Source of the DNA: Bacteroidota bacterium
GTDB taxonomy: Bacteria; Bacteroidota; Bacteroidia; NS11-12g; UBA955
Length of the DNA stretch: 15,932 nucleotides
Assembly: GCA_947460045.1 (NCBI GenBank)
Contig: CANHGC010000008.1
Span: 1 to 15,932, forward strand
Reading direction: 5' to 3'
Position numbers and translations under genes: made by a program. Positions 1-8,299 of this stretch are shown in pieces; the stretch's first letter is position 1; the number at the start of each line of letters is the position of its first letter. The notes beneath the pieces were generated by a model. That model was not told where the DNA came from. It searched no databases and saw nothing but the letters and a program-made list of their open reading frames with translations.

Positions 1-30
1 GGATCGAAGAAGCCAAATCCTTGTAAATAA
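1..30 (+). CDS. C-terminal tail of an upstream gene (partial, frame uncertain)
   Basis: A hairpin terminator reading in the + direction follows at 41-76, so a + strand gene should end just before it. Two frames give a short tail with a stop: one reads IEEAKSL and stops at 24-26, the other reads GSKKPNPCK and stops at 28-30. The sequence alone does not decide between them, and nothing can be said about function. Confidence 0.4.
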   Translation, partial: GSKKPNPCK

Positions 31-40
31 ATTCAAATTC

Positions 41-76
41 AGAAAAGCCTCGCTTCGGCGGGGCTTTTCTTTTTTA
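41..76 (+). terminator. Rho-independent terminator of the upstream gene
   Basis: A 13-base arm (41-53) pairs with 58-70 around a TTCG tetraloop; the only imperfection is one G-T wobble. The 3' arm runs into a T-run to 75. TTCG is a very stable loop. It ends transcription of the gene entering from the left, only a few bases before the next promoter box. Confidence 0.9.
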
Positions 77-82
77 TACGAT

Positions 83-90
83 TATCTTTG
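83..90 (+). promoter_or_regulatory. Bacteroidota -7 promoter box (TATCTTTG)
   Basis: This is an exact match to the Bacteroidota -7 consensus TAnnTTTG, only 6 bases before the ATG at 97. No TTG/TTTG -33 element is visible at the usual distance, where the terminator stem lies. With a start site a few bases after the box, the mRNA would begin at or next to the start codon. Confidence 0.6.
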
Positions 91-96
91 TAGAGA

Positions 97-729
97 ATGA
101 CCGAACAACTCATTGCCGCTTTTATTATTAGTGTTTTACATGGGTTTATTCCGGGTCATTGGCTGCCATTCATCGCATTGGCAAAAAAGTTGGGTTGGAG
201 TAGATCACAAACTTTAAGATATACAGGTATTGCCGCCATTGCCCACGCCGGTGGAACGGTGGCTATAGGATTGATATTGGCTCAGTTAACTCGACTGGGA
301 ATCACATCTGATCCATTAGAATCTCATATTTTGTGGGGATTGCCCTTTGAAAGTTTGGGTGGGAGTGTGATGGTCTTGTTGGGCTTTTGGTTTTTGTATC
401 GTCATCATAAACATCACCATTTTCATTTTCCCAAGGAAACCACAGACAACCAAGGCAAATGGGCTTTTGGTGTGGTACTCTTTTCACTGTTTTTATCGCC
501 CTGTATGGAAATTGAATCCTATTTTTTCACCTTGGCACCCATGGGATGGAGCGTGATTTTTATGTTGGTGATTGTTTATTCGGTAACCACCTGGTTGAGC
601 ATGATGGGTGGCGTTTGGATTGGATTTAAAGGTCTTGAACGATGGAATTCGCATCGTTTAGAGCACAGCGCGGGTTTGATTACGGGCGTGATCATGATTT
701 TGTCAGGATTGATGCTCGCTTTTGGATAA
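97..729 (+). CDS. Putative polytopic membrane transporter with His-rich loop (NicO/TauE-like)
   Basis: The protein is 210 residues and almost wholly hydrophobic, with about six predicted membrane segments. Near the N-terminus it has HGFIPGHW (residues 15-22), which recalls the H-x-x-x-PGH motif in the first helix of RcnA/NicO nickel-cobalt exporters. A second intramembrane histidine sits in AHAGGT (49-54). A loop at about 102-111 reads YRHHKHHHFHFP, with six histidines, a common feature of transition-metal transporters. A later helix holds SPCMEIES (134-141). Family assignment by eye is weak: a sulfite-exporter/UreH-like membrane protein is the main alternative. The gene stands alone, and its stop is 8 bases from that of the convergent next gene. 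Metal transport is inference; the substrate is unknown. Confidence 0.6.
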   Translation: MTEQLIAAFIISVLHGFIPGHWLPFIALAKKLGWSRSQTLRYTGIAAIAHAGGTVAIGLILAQLTRLGITSDPLESHILWGLPFESLGGSVMVLLGFWFLYRHHKHHHFHFPKETTDNQGKWAFGVVLFSLFLSPCMEIESYFFTLAPMGWSVIFMLVIVYSVTTWLSMMGGVWIGFKGLERWNSHRLEHSAGLITGVIMILSGLMLAFG

Positions 730-737
730 TTGCCTGA

Positions 738-1481
738 TTAATGGGTTTTTTTGATACCCAAATAGCGATCTATCTGAACGTGAACTCCATACAATACTGG
801 CAACAACACAACTGCCATACCCAATTTGTATATGTAATTGAGCGTGCCTACCTGAATAACCCAAAGTAAGTCATAGTTGCCTCCCAAATAGAAGGCAATC
901 ACAAGCACAACGTAACTGTCAATAAATTGACTGATTGCAGTACTTCCCGTTGCCCGCAACCAAATGAATTTATCGCCAGTTCTATCTTTCAGTTTCTTGA
1001 AAATATAGGCGTCAACCAACTGGCCAATTAAGAAGGCAACAAGTGAACCCAAAATGATCATCAAACCTTGTCCGAAAACTGCGTTGAACGCCTGAGACAT
1101 ATCGGTTAACCCCGACGATTTGCCGCTGCCGATCCAAAAATCAGCGCCTTCAAGCCACATGGCTACTCTCACTGCGATGAAAGAGTACACCAATAATATG
1201 GCGGCAATCCAAGACAAGCGTTGAACACCTTTCTTGCCGAAATACTCGTTGATGATATCAGTCAGGACAAAAACGATGGGCCATAGAATCACTCCGGCGG
1301 TCATATCGAAGTTAAACACACCCCCAAACAATTGAATTTGAAAGGGTGGGAGATTGAATGATTTTTCCAAGGAAAATATTTTCGCCCCGATGAATTCAGC
1401 GACGATGGCATTGGTGAGAAATACCATTCCCAAAACCATGAACAGCATATTTTTCCTGGATTCTATTTGTTCAATTTTCAT
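738..1481 (-). CDS. yhhQ: Queuosine precursor transporter, VUT/YhhQ family
   Basis: This 247-residue inner-membrane protein has about six hydrophobic segments. It belongs to the VUT_1 (COG1738) family, whose E. coli member YhhQ imports preQ0/preQ1, precursors of the tRNA modification queuosine. Diagnostic stretches are WPIVFVLTDIINEYFGKK (67-84), with the acidic TD..NE.FG signature at the end of a helix, and the late helix motif RATGSTAISQFIDS. Length is normal for the family. The start at 1481 is supported by a TAAATTTG promoter box 8 bases upstream on the minus strand. The gene converges on the His-rich membrane protein and is divergent from the TPR gene. No queuosine biosynthesis gene is adjacent, so the preQ0/preQ1 substrate is taken from the family. 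Confidence 0.92.
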   Translation of the reverse strand: MKIEQIESRKNMLFMVLGMVFLTNAIVAEFIGAKIFSLEKSFNLPPFQIQLFGGVFNFDMTAGVILWPIVFVLTDIINEYFGKKGVQRLSWIAAILLVYSFIAVRVAMWLEGADFWIGSGKSSGLTDMSQAFNAVFGQGLMIILGSLVAFLIGQLVDAYIFKKLKDRTGDKFIWLRATGSTAISQFIDSYVVLVIAFYLGGNYDLLWVIQVGTLNYIYKLGMAVVLLPVLYGVHVQIDRYLGIKKTH

Positions 1482-1489
1482 GTGGGTGG

Positions 1490-1517
1490 CAAATTTAGGG
1501 GAAACAAGTCCTTACAA
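1490..1517 (-). promoter_or_regulatory. Promoter of the queuosine transporter gene (TTG-N17-TAAATTTG)
   Basis: On the minus strand, TAAATTTG (1497 down to 1490) matches the Bacteroidota -7 box exactly, and a TTG -33 element lies 17 bases upstream (1517-1515). This is the best two-part promoter in the window. Only 8 bases separate the box from the ATG, so the leader would be a few bases at most. Confidence 0.65.
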
Positions 1518-1560
1518 TTAGACAATCCCAAATATGTAGATATAACATTTCGTGAAATTG

Positions 1561-1568
1561 TGATTTTG
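1561..1568 (+). promoter_or_regulatory. Possible -7 box for the TPR gene (TGATTTTG, one mismatch)
   Basis: TGATTTTG differs from TAnnTTTG at one position and lies 13 bases before the ATG at 1582. No clear -33 TTG is present. The 100-base gap 1482-1581 must hold both divergent promoters; this is the best candidate for the rightward one. Confidence 0.3.
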
Positions 1569-1581
1569 GCGGGATTTTTGA

Positions 1582-2637
1582 ATGTTTAAAAATATGTGGA
1601 AATTAATTCGTTCATCGGTCGTTGTTTCTTTGTTGTTCACGCTCATTCCCGAAGCGAATGCTCAGTACAGTTTTGATCAGTTGATGAATTTTGGTGTGCG
1701 TTCCGATGAAAAGGGTGAGTATGTTGCCGCGATTGCAAGTTTGGATCAAGCGGTTGACTTAAAACCAAGCGATGATATGGCCTGGCTTACGAGGGGCGTT
1801 GTACGAGTACACATGAAAGATTACGGTTCTGCCGTTGTGGATTTTAATAAAGCCATATTGTTAAACCCCAATCGCACAGAAACCTATTTGTATCGATATA
1901 TCGCTTACAGGGAGACGGAGAACTATCAATTTGCCTTCAGTGATATCAACACCTACGTGAATGCCATTCCCAACGATACCATGGCCAGAACTCAACGAAT
2001 GCAATTGTCGCTGCTGCTGTCTGAATACGAAACGCTGAATACGGATGTTGTTTGGTTATACGAAAAAATGGGCGATGCCCTGTTTGCTGATTACTCAGCG
2101 ATGTACAACGACCATTTTGAAAAACACAAGCACTACAATGAATACTCGAAGATTTTAATACCGCTTCACGAAAAATACCCCAATTCTCAAGTGATCAAAT
2201 ATCAGTTGATGTTGGCCCATTTCCAATTGGCACAATATGAACCTTGTTTGAAATTGGTCAATGATTTGTTAGTACCCAATCCGAAGGATTTTCCGTTGCT
2301 AAAATATAAGGCGGATGCGTTGTTTTTTTTGAATCGAATGGCAGATGCAGAATTGCTTTTTGCAGACTTGTTGAGTTATCTACCTTCAGATGCTGATTTG
2401 ATGGCTGATTACGGACACTGTTTGTTGCAATTGGAGAAATGGAACGACGCTGACGCCTGGTTAAGTAAGTCCATCAAAGCGAAAAACAATACACCGGCCT
2501 ATGCGTATTTGGGTAGGGGGATCGCGCGTTACAATTTGGGGAAAGCGGGTTTGGCCTGCGCCGATTGGGAGCGAAGTTATTTGTTGGGAGAGAAATCCGC
2601 CAAGAAGTGGTTAGAAATGAACTGTCAAACCAAATAA
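1582..2637 (+). CDS. Exported tetratricopeptide repeat (TPR) protein
   Basis: The 351-residue protein starts with a signal peptide: basic WKLIR, hydrophobic core at about 12-22, and a likely signal peptidase I site after A27 (EANA/Q). Acting outside the inner membrane is therefore likely. The mature part is helical repeats. Three clear TPR units lie at about 33-134, for instance the unit with W.TRG..R...KDY.SA..DFNKAI.LNP. More degenerate units lie at about 200-330, including the typical YG..L..LEKW.DA segment and a last unit with YLGRG.ARYNLG.A. TPRs bind peptides or proteins and often act as assembly scaffolds; no enzymatic domain is seen. The stop is 11 bases before the transglycosylase start, so the two are probably co-transcribed. 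A role in cell-envelope assembly with that enzyme is inference. Confidence 0.9.
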   Translation: MFKNMWKLIRSSVVVSLLFTLIPEANAQYSFDQLMNFGVRSDEKGEYVAAIASLDQAVDLKPSDDMAWLTRGVVRVHMKDYGSAVVDFNKAILLNPNRTETYLYRYIAYRETENYQFAFSDINTYVNAIPNDTMARTQRMQLSLLLSEYETLNTDVVWLYEKMGDALFADYSAMYNDHFEKHKHYNEYSKILIPLHEKYPNSQVIKYQLMLAHFQLAQYEPCLKLVNDLLVPNPKDFPLLKYKADALFFLNRMADAELLFADLLSYLPSDADLMADYGHCLLQLEKWNDADAWLSKSIKAKNNTPAYAYLGRGIARYNLGKAGLACADWERSYLLGEKSAKKWLEMNCQTK

Positions 2638-2648
2638 AAAAGAAAAAC

Positions 2649-3563
2649 ATGAAGCAACTGCAATTTCTAATGGTGTTGGTTTTGGCCATTTTACCTCAAA
2701 CTACATCGTGTCAATCAAAACAGGCTACGAGACATATATCTCATGCAGATTCTTTTCACTGTATTCCCGTTTCTCCCCAGGAGCTCACGTATTTTAGAAA
2801 GCAACCGCCCATACAATTTTGGCAAAAAGTAATTTTGCTTACAAAGGATTCTTGCATCGTGGTGCATAAAGACAGTCGCAACATGATGGATGTGATCTCG
2901 GCCGCCAAATTGGACTCGTTGGTGCGGGATTCGAAATTGGAGTATACGGCGCAATGCTACCGAGATTCTTTTGGTTATGAAACGTGTGAATTGGTGAAAT
3001 TTGTGAGAGGAAAACGAGAGTTTTTCGATTTTCAAAAGGTGGGTCCATTGGTTGACGATGCCAAAGTAATCTTCGATCAATACAATGTAAATCCCATTTA
3101 TGCTCAGTTTATCTTGCTCATTGAATCACCAAACAATCCAAAAGCCAGATCCATTAGTGGTGCGGTTGGACATTATCAATTGATGCCCTTTGTGGCGAAA
3201 AAATATGGCTTGGTTGTAAGCGGCTCAAGAGATGACCGTCATGATTTCAAATTGAGCAGCATCGCAGCGGCAAAATTGATGAGTGATTATTGCATACCCA
3301 ATGCTACACGCATGGCAAATGGTGCCGGTTTGATTGCAGACACAGAGTCATTGTGGTTTCAGTTGTTGGTGATGCATGTGTACAATGCTGGTGCAGGAAA
3401 TGTTCGTAAAGCAGTTGCCGCGGTTGGCCCTGTGAGTTCAGGTGAAGAGCTTATCATTAAACTATGGAAAACACAAGCAGGCGCTTTTGGGAATTCATCT
3501 CAGAATTATTCCCAGTTGGCCCTGGCTAGTTATATCAACTATTTGGATTGGTTGAAATCGTAG
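2649..3563 (+). CDS. Lytic transglycosylase (GH23/SLT fold), probable lipoprotein
   Basis: I choose the ATG at 2649 (304 residues) over an in-frame ATG at 2565, because 2649 gives a proper signal peptide and avoids 73 bases of overlap with the TPR gene. The signal ends in TTSC (C21), an imperfect lipobox, so lipid anchoring is likely but not certain. Residues about 145-280 are an SLT domain: LLIES with the predicted catalytic E159, then NPKARSISGAVGHYQLMP (163-180), then KKYGL, then DDRHD with a run of alanines, and finally the HVYNAGAGNVRKAV motif. This matches GH23 lytic transglycosylases of the MltC/Slt/MltD type, which cut the MurNAc-GlcNAc bond of peptidoglycan to leave 1,6-anhydro ends. 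The first ~120 mature residues match nothing I recognise. No LysM repeats are present. Confidence 0.88.
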   Translation: MKQLQFLMVLVLAILPQTTSCQSKQATRHISHADSFHCIPVSPQELTYFRKQPPIQFWQKVILLTKDSCIVVHKDSRNMMDVISAAKLDSLVRDSKLEYTAQCYRDSFGYETCELVKFVRGKREFFDFQKVGPLVDDAKVIFDQYNVNPIYAQFILLIESPNNPKARSISGAVGHYQLMPFVAKKYGLVVSGSRDDRHDFKLSSIAAAKLMSDYCIPNATRMANGAGLIADTESLWFQLLVMHVYNAGAGNVRKAVAAVGPVSSGEELIIKLWKTQAGAFGNSSQNYSQLALASYINYLDWLKS

Positions 3564-3814
3564 TGAGTCCGTGTGTTGTATCACAGTTTTCAAATTTTGA
3601 CATTTTTTTTACCTTGTTTGATGTTTGCAATGGTATACAATCGATCCATTTCAGTGTGGAAATCAATCGAAAGTATTTTAGTTATCATTTGTAATTGCAA
3701 GTATTTCAAGGGTATGGAGAAATTGTTTAGATTGATTTTAAATTGGAAACTCTGTTAACAATTTGTTTTCGAACGGAGTGGCCATAATCTATATTTGCAT
3801 CGCGAAAAAAGACA
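3564..3814 (+). other. AT-rich intergenic region upstream of the ACIII operon
   Basis: This 251-base gap separates the transglycosylase from actA. It holds a T8 run at about 3601-3608 that could help end the upstream unit, but no strong hairpin precedes it. A 61-codon open frame (3573-3758) has no recognisable features and is not called. The last part contains the actA promoter box. The gap is long for this compact window, so it may carry regulation of the operon; I see no repeat or known operator. Confidence 0.6.
3790..3797 (+). promoter_or_regulatory. -7 box of the ACIII operon promoter (TATATTTG)
   Basis: TATATTTG is an exact TAnnTTTG match. A TTTG at 3762-3765 could be the -33 element, but its 24-base spacer is slightly longer than usual. 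The predicted start site is near 3802, giving a short A-rich leader (GAAAAAAGAC) of about a dozen bases before the ATG at 3815. Confidence 0.65.
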
Positions 3815-5140
3815 ATGTTCCCAAACATGATTGCTAGAAATATGAAAGTTTGGATGCTGTCGGCCTTAATGGCAGTTTCAGTATCCTCTTACGCACAAGA
3901 CAAGCCCAATGCCGAAAATGGTAAAAAGCTTTACGAAGCCAACAACTGTGGTAGCTGTCACGCTTTAGACAAGAAAGTGGTTGGACCTGCCCTTAGGGGT
4001 GTTCACACTCGTAGATCTGAAGAATGGTTGGTGCAGTGGGTTAGAAACAACGAAAAGTTCCGTAAGGAAACCAAAGACCCAGATGCGATTGCTCTTTACA
4101 CCGAATATGGTGGAGCGGCGATGAACATTTTTGAAAATTTGACGCCAGCGAATGTGTTGGATATCGTTGAATATATCAAAACTGCTCCCGAAGCCAAAAA
4201 AGCCGCAGTGGTAGCAACTGATGCCAACGCACCGAAAGACGACAATACTGCATTGTACATATTGTTGATTTTGGTTGCGATTTTCAGTTCTGTTTTGTTG
4301 GTGTTGGCTCGCGTGAAGAATACTTTGAAGAGAGTGGCTTCTGAAAAAAATCCAGAAGATTTCGAAGACATGCATGCCCCGAAGAAAGGCTTCTTCGAGA
4401 AAATACTTCCCGGCAAATGGGGTAAAAAGAACCCTGTGGTTCTCTCTGTGTTCACTACAGTGATATTGGGTGGACTTGGCGCTTACTACGGTTTTGGTTA
4501 TTCCATTAGCGAAGTGGGTGTTCAAAAAGGATACGCACCAAAGCAACCTATCGCATTTTCGCACAAATTGCACGCCGGTGATTTGAAATTGGATTGTAAG
4601 TATTGCCACTCAACAGTAGAAGAGAGCAAACAGGCTTCTATCCCTGCATTGAATACTTGTATGAACTGTCACAAAGGTGTTCAGTTAACCGATAAGTACA
4701 ACGGTGAAATTTCTCCTGAGATCAAGAAAATCTATGCCGCTTTGGATTATAACCCTGAAGCTAAGCCAGGTGAAGAATACGGTAAGAACCCACGTCCTAT
4801 CCGTTGGGTGAGAATCCACAACTTGCCAGATCACGCATACTTCAACCACGCACAACACGTGAAAGTAGGTAAGCAAACTTGTCAAACCTGTCACGGTGCC
4901 ATCGAAAAAATGGAAGTGGTTCAGCAGAAAAACACCCTTCAAATGGGATGGTGTATTGATTGTCACAGAAACGCACAAGTGGATGTTGCCAACAATAATT
5001 ACTACAAGGCGTTGCACGATAAAGCCAAAAAAGATATCGCTAGCAACAACAGCAAAAGCAAATATTTTGCAGCAGACGGTAAAGTTAAGTTAACACCTGC
5101 CATGAATGGCGGTTTGGAATGTTCTAAGTGTCACTATTAA
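3815..5140 (+). CDS. actA: ACIII subunit ActA, six-haem fused cytochrome c
   Basis: ActA is the electron-output cytochrome of Alternative Complex III, facing the periplasm. The 441 residues show, in order: a signal peptide/anchor (best if translation starts at M10, 3842; M1 is also possible); a class I monohaem domain with CGSCH (45-49) and a likely Met ligand at AAMNIF (M103); a membrane helix at about 146-165; a charged linker; a second helix at about 207-228; and a pentahaem domain with CKYCH (261), CMNCH (282), CQTCH (356), CIDCH (380) and CSKCH (436), the last ending one residue before the C-terminus. Several free histidines (SHKLH, FNHAQH) are likely distal ligands. Minimal ActA proteins have only the pentahaem part, so this is a fusion. 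It is the first gene of the operon; actB begins 25 bases later. Confidence 0.96.
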   Translation: MFPNMIARNMKVWMLSALMAVSVSSYAQDKPNAENGKKLYEANNCGSCHALDKKVVGPALRGVHTRRSEEWLVQWVRNNEKFRKETKDPDAIALYTEYGGAAMNIFENLTPANVLDIVEYIKTAPEAKKAAVVATDANAPKDDNTALYILLILVAIFSSVLLVLARVKNTLKRVASEKNPEDFEDMHAPKKGFFEKILPGKWGKKNPVVLSVFTTVILGGLGAYYGFGYSISEVGVQKGYAPKQPIAFSHKLHAGDLKLDCKYCHSTVEESKQASIPALNTCMNCHKGVQLTDKYNGEISPEIKKIYAALDYNPEAKPGEEYGKNPRPIRWVRIHNLPDHAYFNHAQHVKVGKQTCQTCHGAIEKMEVVQQKNTLQMGWCIDCHRNAQVDVANNNYYKALHDKAKKDIASNNSKSKYFAADGKVKLTPAMNGGLECSKCHY

Positions 5141-5165
5141 TCCAACCTAATTAAGAAGCATCATT

Positions 5166-8100
5166 ATGTCAAATCATATCAAATATTGGAAGGGCGAAGA
5201 AGAGTTAAACAAGGACCCTCAGTTCCTTGCAGCTCAGAAGAACGAGTTTCACGATGATCTCCCTTTGGATGAAGTATTTAACGAAGATGGAGTAGAACTT
5301 CAGGCAAATCGTAGAGATTTCTTGAAATACTTCGGATTCAGTGTAACAGCAGTTGCTTTGGCTGCGTGTACCAAAACCCCAATTCGTCATGCAGTACCAT
5401 ATTTGGTAAAGCCTGAGGACGTAACTCCCGGAGTTGCAAATTACTATCGTTCAACTTGCGGCGCTTGCTCAACTGCCTGTGGTATTGAGGTGAAAGTGCG
5501 CGAAGGTCGTCCGATTAAAGTAGATGGTTCATACGATTCTCCCATTTCAATGGGTGGTACTTGCGCTGTTGGACAGGCATCTATTTTGTCTTTGTACGAC
5601 AATGAGCGTTTGGCGAATCCATTGGCCAATGGCGCTGAACAAACCGATTGGACAGCATTGGATTCAGAAATTGCTGGCAAATTGAAAGGTTTGGGATCAG
5701 CGAAGATTGCTTTGGTTACCAGTACCATACACGGACCAAGTTCTTTGAAAGCCATTGAAGCGTTCAAAACTTCTTATCCTTCTGTTGACCACGTTACCTA
5801 CGATGCGGTTTCATACAGCGGTATCCTTGATGCCAATGAAGCTGATTTCGGAAAGCGTGCATTGCCAACCTATAAATTTGATACTGCCAAAGTCATTGTG
5901 AGTTTTGGTGCGGATTTCTTGGGTACTTGGATTTCTCCAGTGGAATTCTCTAAAGGTTACACCAAACACCGTCAACCGTCTGTAGAAGGTGGTATGTCTA
6001 AGCACATTCAATTTGAAAGTGCGATGAGCATGACTGGTACCAACGCGGATTTCAGATTCCCGATGCGTGCTTCACAAGAGGCGCTTTACGTGGCAACCCT
6101 TTACAATTACATCGCCATTGCTACTGGCGCAAAGCAGATTCCAGTTCCTCAACAAGGTGAATTGGCAGGAAATTCTATCAAGAAAACTGCCGATGCATTG
6201 GTGAAGGCAAAAGGATCTTCTTTGGTGATTTCTGCAAGCAACGAAGTTGAAGTACAAAAAATTGTCAATGGTATCAACATGTTGTTGGGGAACTATGGTT
6301 CTACCATCGATATGGTAAATCATAGCAATCAATACAAAGGTTCTGACAAAAAAATGGCTGAAGTATTGGCCGGTTTGAAATCAGGATCAATTGCGGGTGT
6401 GATTTTCTACAACGCAAACCCAGTGTACAATCACAACAGCAAAGAATGGTCAGAAGCTTTGAATAAAGCCAAATTGTCTATTTCTTTCGCTTCAAGCAAG
6501 GATGAAACCGCTGCTGCTTGTCAGTACGTTTGTCCAGATAACCACTATTTGGAAAGTTGGAACGATGCTGAGCCAAGAAAAGGCGTTTACCAGTTCACTC
6601 AACCAACCATTTCAAATGTATTCAATACACGTCAAGCGCAAATTAGCTTATTGGTATGGGCGAATGCAGTTGTGGCTCCTGCGAAGGATCCGTTTGCTTC
6701 TAAAGGAATTTTCTCTCAAAAATTGCAGGCATCTCCATACTACAACTTCATGCGCGCCAATTGGTCTGCTTTGTTGGGTACGGATGATGCATTCAATGCC
6801 GTATTGGAAAAAGGAATTTACACCGAAGCCGCTTCGGAAGGTGCCGTTTCATACGCTGGTTCAGTGGATAGTTTGGCATCATTCGTATCTGCCAACGCCA
6901 AATCAGCAGGTTTGGATATGGTATTGTATCAAGGAGTAGGTGTGAGAGATGGCGCATATGCAAACAACCCTTGGTTGCAAGAAATGCCTGATCCAGTGAG
7001 TAAAGTTTGTTGGGACAATTACGTAGCCTTGCCAAAAGCTTTGGCTGTTAAATTGGAAATCGCTGAAGGTGATACCGTGAATGTTAAAGTGGGTGATGTA
7101 ACTTACAACAACGTTCCAGCCATGGTACAGCCAGGTCAAGCCAATGAAACAGTGGCTATGGCTTTGGGATATGGAAGAACCCACGCAGGTAAAGTAGCAG
7201 GAAGCGTTGAAAAAGGTTTTGACACCATCGGTGTGAACGGATACGCTTTTGTAAACAATACAGGCAACAGAAACTTCGTCATCAAAAACGTAGAAATTAC
7301 GAAAGGTGATGATACATACGCATTGGCTCAAACACAAACGCACCACAGCATTGAAGGTCGCGATATCGTAAGAGAATCAACCTATGCGAAATGGCAGAAA
7401 AATCCGAAAGCCGGAAACGATATGCCAGCAACACACATCTATACCATTTGGGAAAAACCCGAATATCGTAAAGATGGTGCACCCAACCATTTGTGGGCAA
7501 TGGCCATCGACCTGAATTCTTGTACAGGTTGCGGTAGTTGCTTGGTGAGTTGTTCAATTGAAAACAACGTACCTGTAGTTGGTAGAGATGAGATTCGCTT
7601 GCGTCGTGAAATGCACTGGATTCGTATCGATCGTTACTATTCTTTCAATTCAACCGAAGGTGTACTTACAAAAGATACTGAAATTGCAGCTGCAGATGAT
7701 AAAGGCAACTTCGATCATTGGCAGAACGTCAATGTATTGCACCAGCCAATGATGTGTCAGCACTGTTCAAATGCACCTTGTGAAACGGTATGTCCAGTAT
7801 TGGCAACCACTCACAGCACGGAAGGTTTGAACCAAATGACATACAACCGTTGTATTGGTACTAAGTATTGCGGTAACAACTGTCCATATAAAGTACGTCG
7901 TTTCAACTGGTTCCGTTTCAACGATAACGATAAATTCGATTTCCATTTCAATAACCCATTGGGTAAAATGGTTATCAACCCAGACGTTACCGTTCGTACT
8001 CGCGGTGTGATGGAGAAATGCTCATTCTGTGTTCAAAGAATTCAGGAAGGCAAGTTGAAAGCCAAGCGCGAAGGCAAATCACCGAATGAGGTTCAAGTAT

Positions 8101-8279
8101 TGACCGCTTGTCAAAGAGCTTGTCCTAGCAATGCCATCGTATTTGGAGATCTTCACAATCCAGAGAGTGAAGTGAGCAAGCTTTACAAGAATGAGCGCGG
8201 ATTTACAGTGCTTGAGGAAATTAACGTACAATCATCTGTGAAGTACATGACCAAAATTCGTAACAACGATTCAATTTAA
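5166..8279 (+). CDS. actB: ACIII subunit ActB, molybdopterin-like plus Fe-S fusion
   Basis: The 1037-residue periplasmic subunit joins a molybdopterin-oxidoreductase-like half (about 75-740) to a ferredoxin-like half (about 755-1037). After a typical YWKG.EEL start comes a Tat motif RRDFLK (49-54), a hydrophobic stretch and LAAC (C68), which could be a lipobox. The C-terminal half has [11 protein letters not shown] (786-796), CQHC-x4-C-x3-C (864-876), C-x5-C-x3-C (896-906) and C952/C955 with C982/C986. These 15 cysteines fit three [4Fe-4S] and one [3Fe-4S] cluster, as known for ACIII. The first half also keeps C98, C101, C105 and C133, the spacing of the Fe-S site of molybdoenzymes. In characterised ACIII this half holds no molybdenum cofactor. 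It carries electrons from the quinol site in ActC toward ActA. Confidence 0.96.
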   Translation: MSNHIKYWKGEEELNKDPQFLAAQKNEFHDDLPLDEVFNEDGVELQANRRDFLKYFGFSVTAVALAACTKTPIRHAVPYLVKPEDVTPGVANYYRSTCGACSTACGIEVKVREGRPIKVDGSYDSPISMGGTCAVGQASILSLYDNERLANPLANGAEQTDWTALDSEIAGKLKGLGSAKIALVTSTIHGPSSLKAIEAFKTSYPSVDHVTYDAVSYSGILDANEADFGKRALPTYKFDTAKVIVSFGADFLGTWISPVEFSKGYTKHRQPSVEGGMSKHIQFESAMSMTGTNADFRFPMRASQEALYVATLYNYIAIATGAKQIPVPQQGELAGNSIKKTADALVKAKGSSLVISASNEVEVQKIVNGINMLLGNYGSTIDMVNHSNQYKGSDKKMAEVLAGLKSGSIAGVIFYNANPVYNHNSKEWSEALNKAKLSISFASSKDETAAACQYVCPDNHYLESWNDAEPRKGVYQFTQPTISNVFNTRQAQISLLVWANAVVAPAKDPFASKGIFSQKLQASPYYNFMRANWSALLGTDDAFNAVLEKGIYTEAASEGAVSYAGSVDSLASFVSANAKSAGLDMVLYQGVGVRDGAYANNPWLQEMPDPVSKVCWDNYVALPKALAVKLEIAEGDTVNVKVGDVTYNNVPAMVQPGQANETVAMALGYGRTHAGKVAGSVEKGFDTIGVNGYAFVNNTGNRNFVIKNVEITKGDDTYALAQTQTHHSIEGRDIVRESTYAKWQKNPKAGNDMPATHIYTIWEKPEYRKDGAPNHLWAMAIDLNSCTGCGSCLVSCSIENNVPVVGRDEIRLRREMHWIRIDRYYSFNSTEGVLTKDTEIAAADDKGNFDHWQNVNVLHQPMMCQHCSNAPCETVCPVLATTHSTEGLNQMTYNRCIGTKYCGNNCPYKVRRFNWFRFNDNDKFDFHFNNPLGKMVINPDVTVRTRGVMEKCSFCVQRIQEGKLKAKREGKSPNEVQVLTACQRACPSNAIVFGDLHNPESEVSKLYKNERGFTVLEEINVQSSVKYMTKIRNNDSI

Positions 8280-8299
8280 TTCACCCAAAAAATATTCGA

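Noticed and set aside
739..762. GGGT/ACCC hairpin near the convergent gene ends as a terminator
   Set aside because: The stem is only about 5 bp with a long loop, lies inside the transporter coding region, and has no following T-run on the relevant strand.
2565..2648. Upstream start for the lytic transglycosylase
   Set aside because: It would overlap the TPR gene by 73 bases and place 28 charged residues before a clear signal peptide; the ATG at 2649 fits better.
3573..3758. 61-codon open frame in the gap before actA
   Set aside because: No recognisable domain, AT-rich composition that makes chance frames likely, and no promoter box or plausible start context.
3965..4609. 214-codon antisense frame opposite actA
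   Set aside because: Shadow of the actA coding pattern on the other strand; no domain and no promoter, and the + frame has six haem motifs.
7921..7932. Short AACGATAACGAT repeat inside actB
   Set aside because: Two in-frame copies encoding Asn-Asp in a conserved coding region; too short to be a repeat element.
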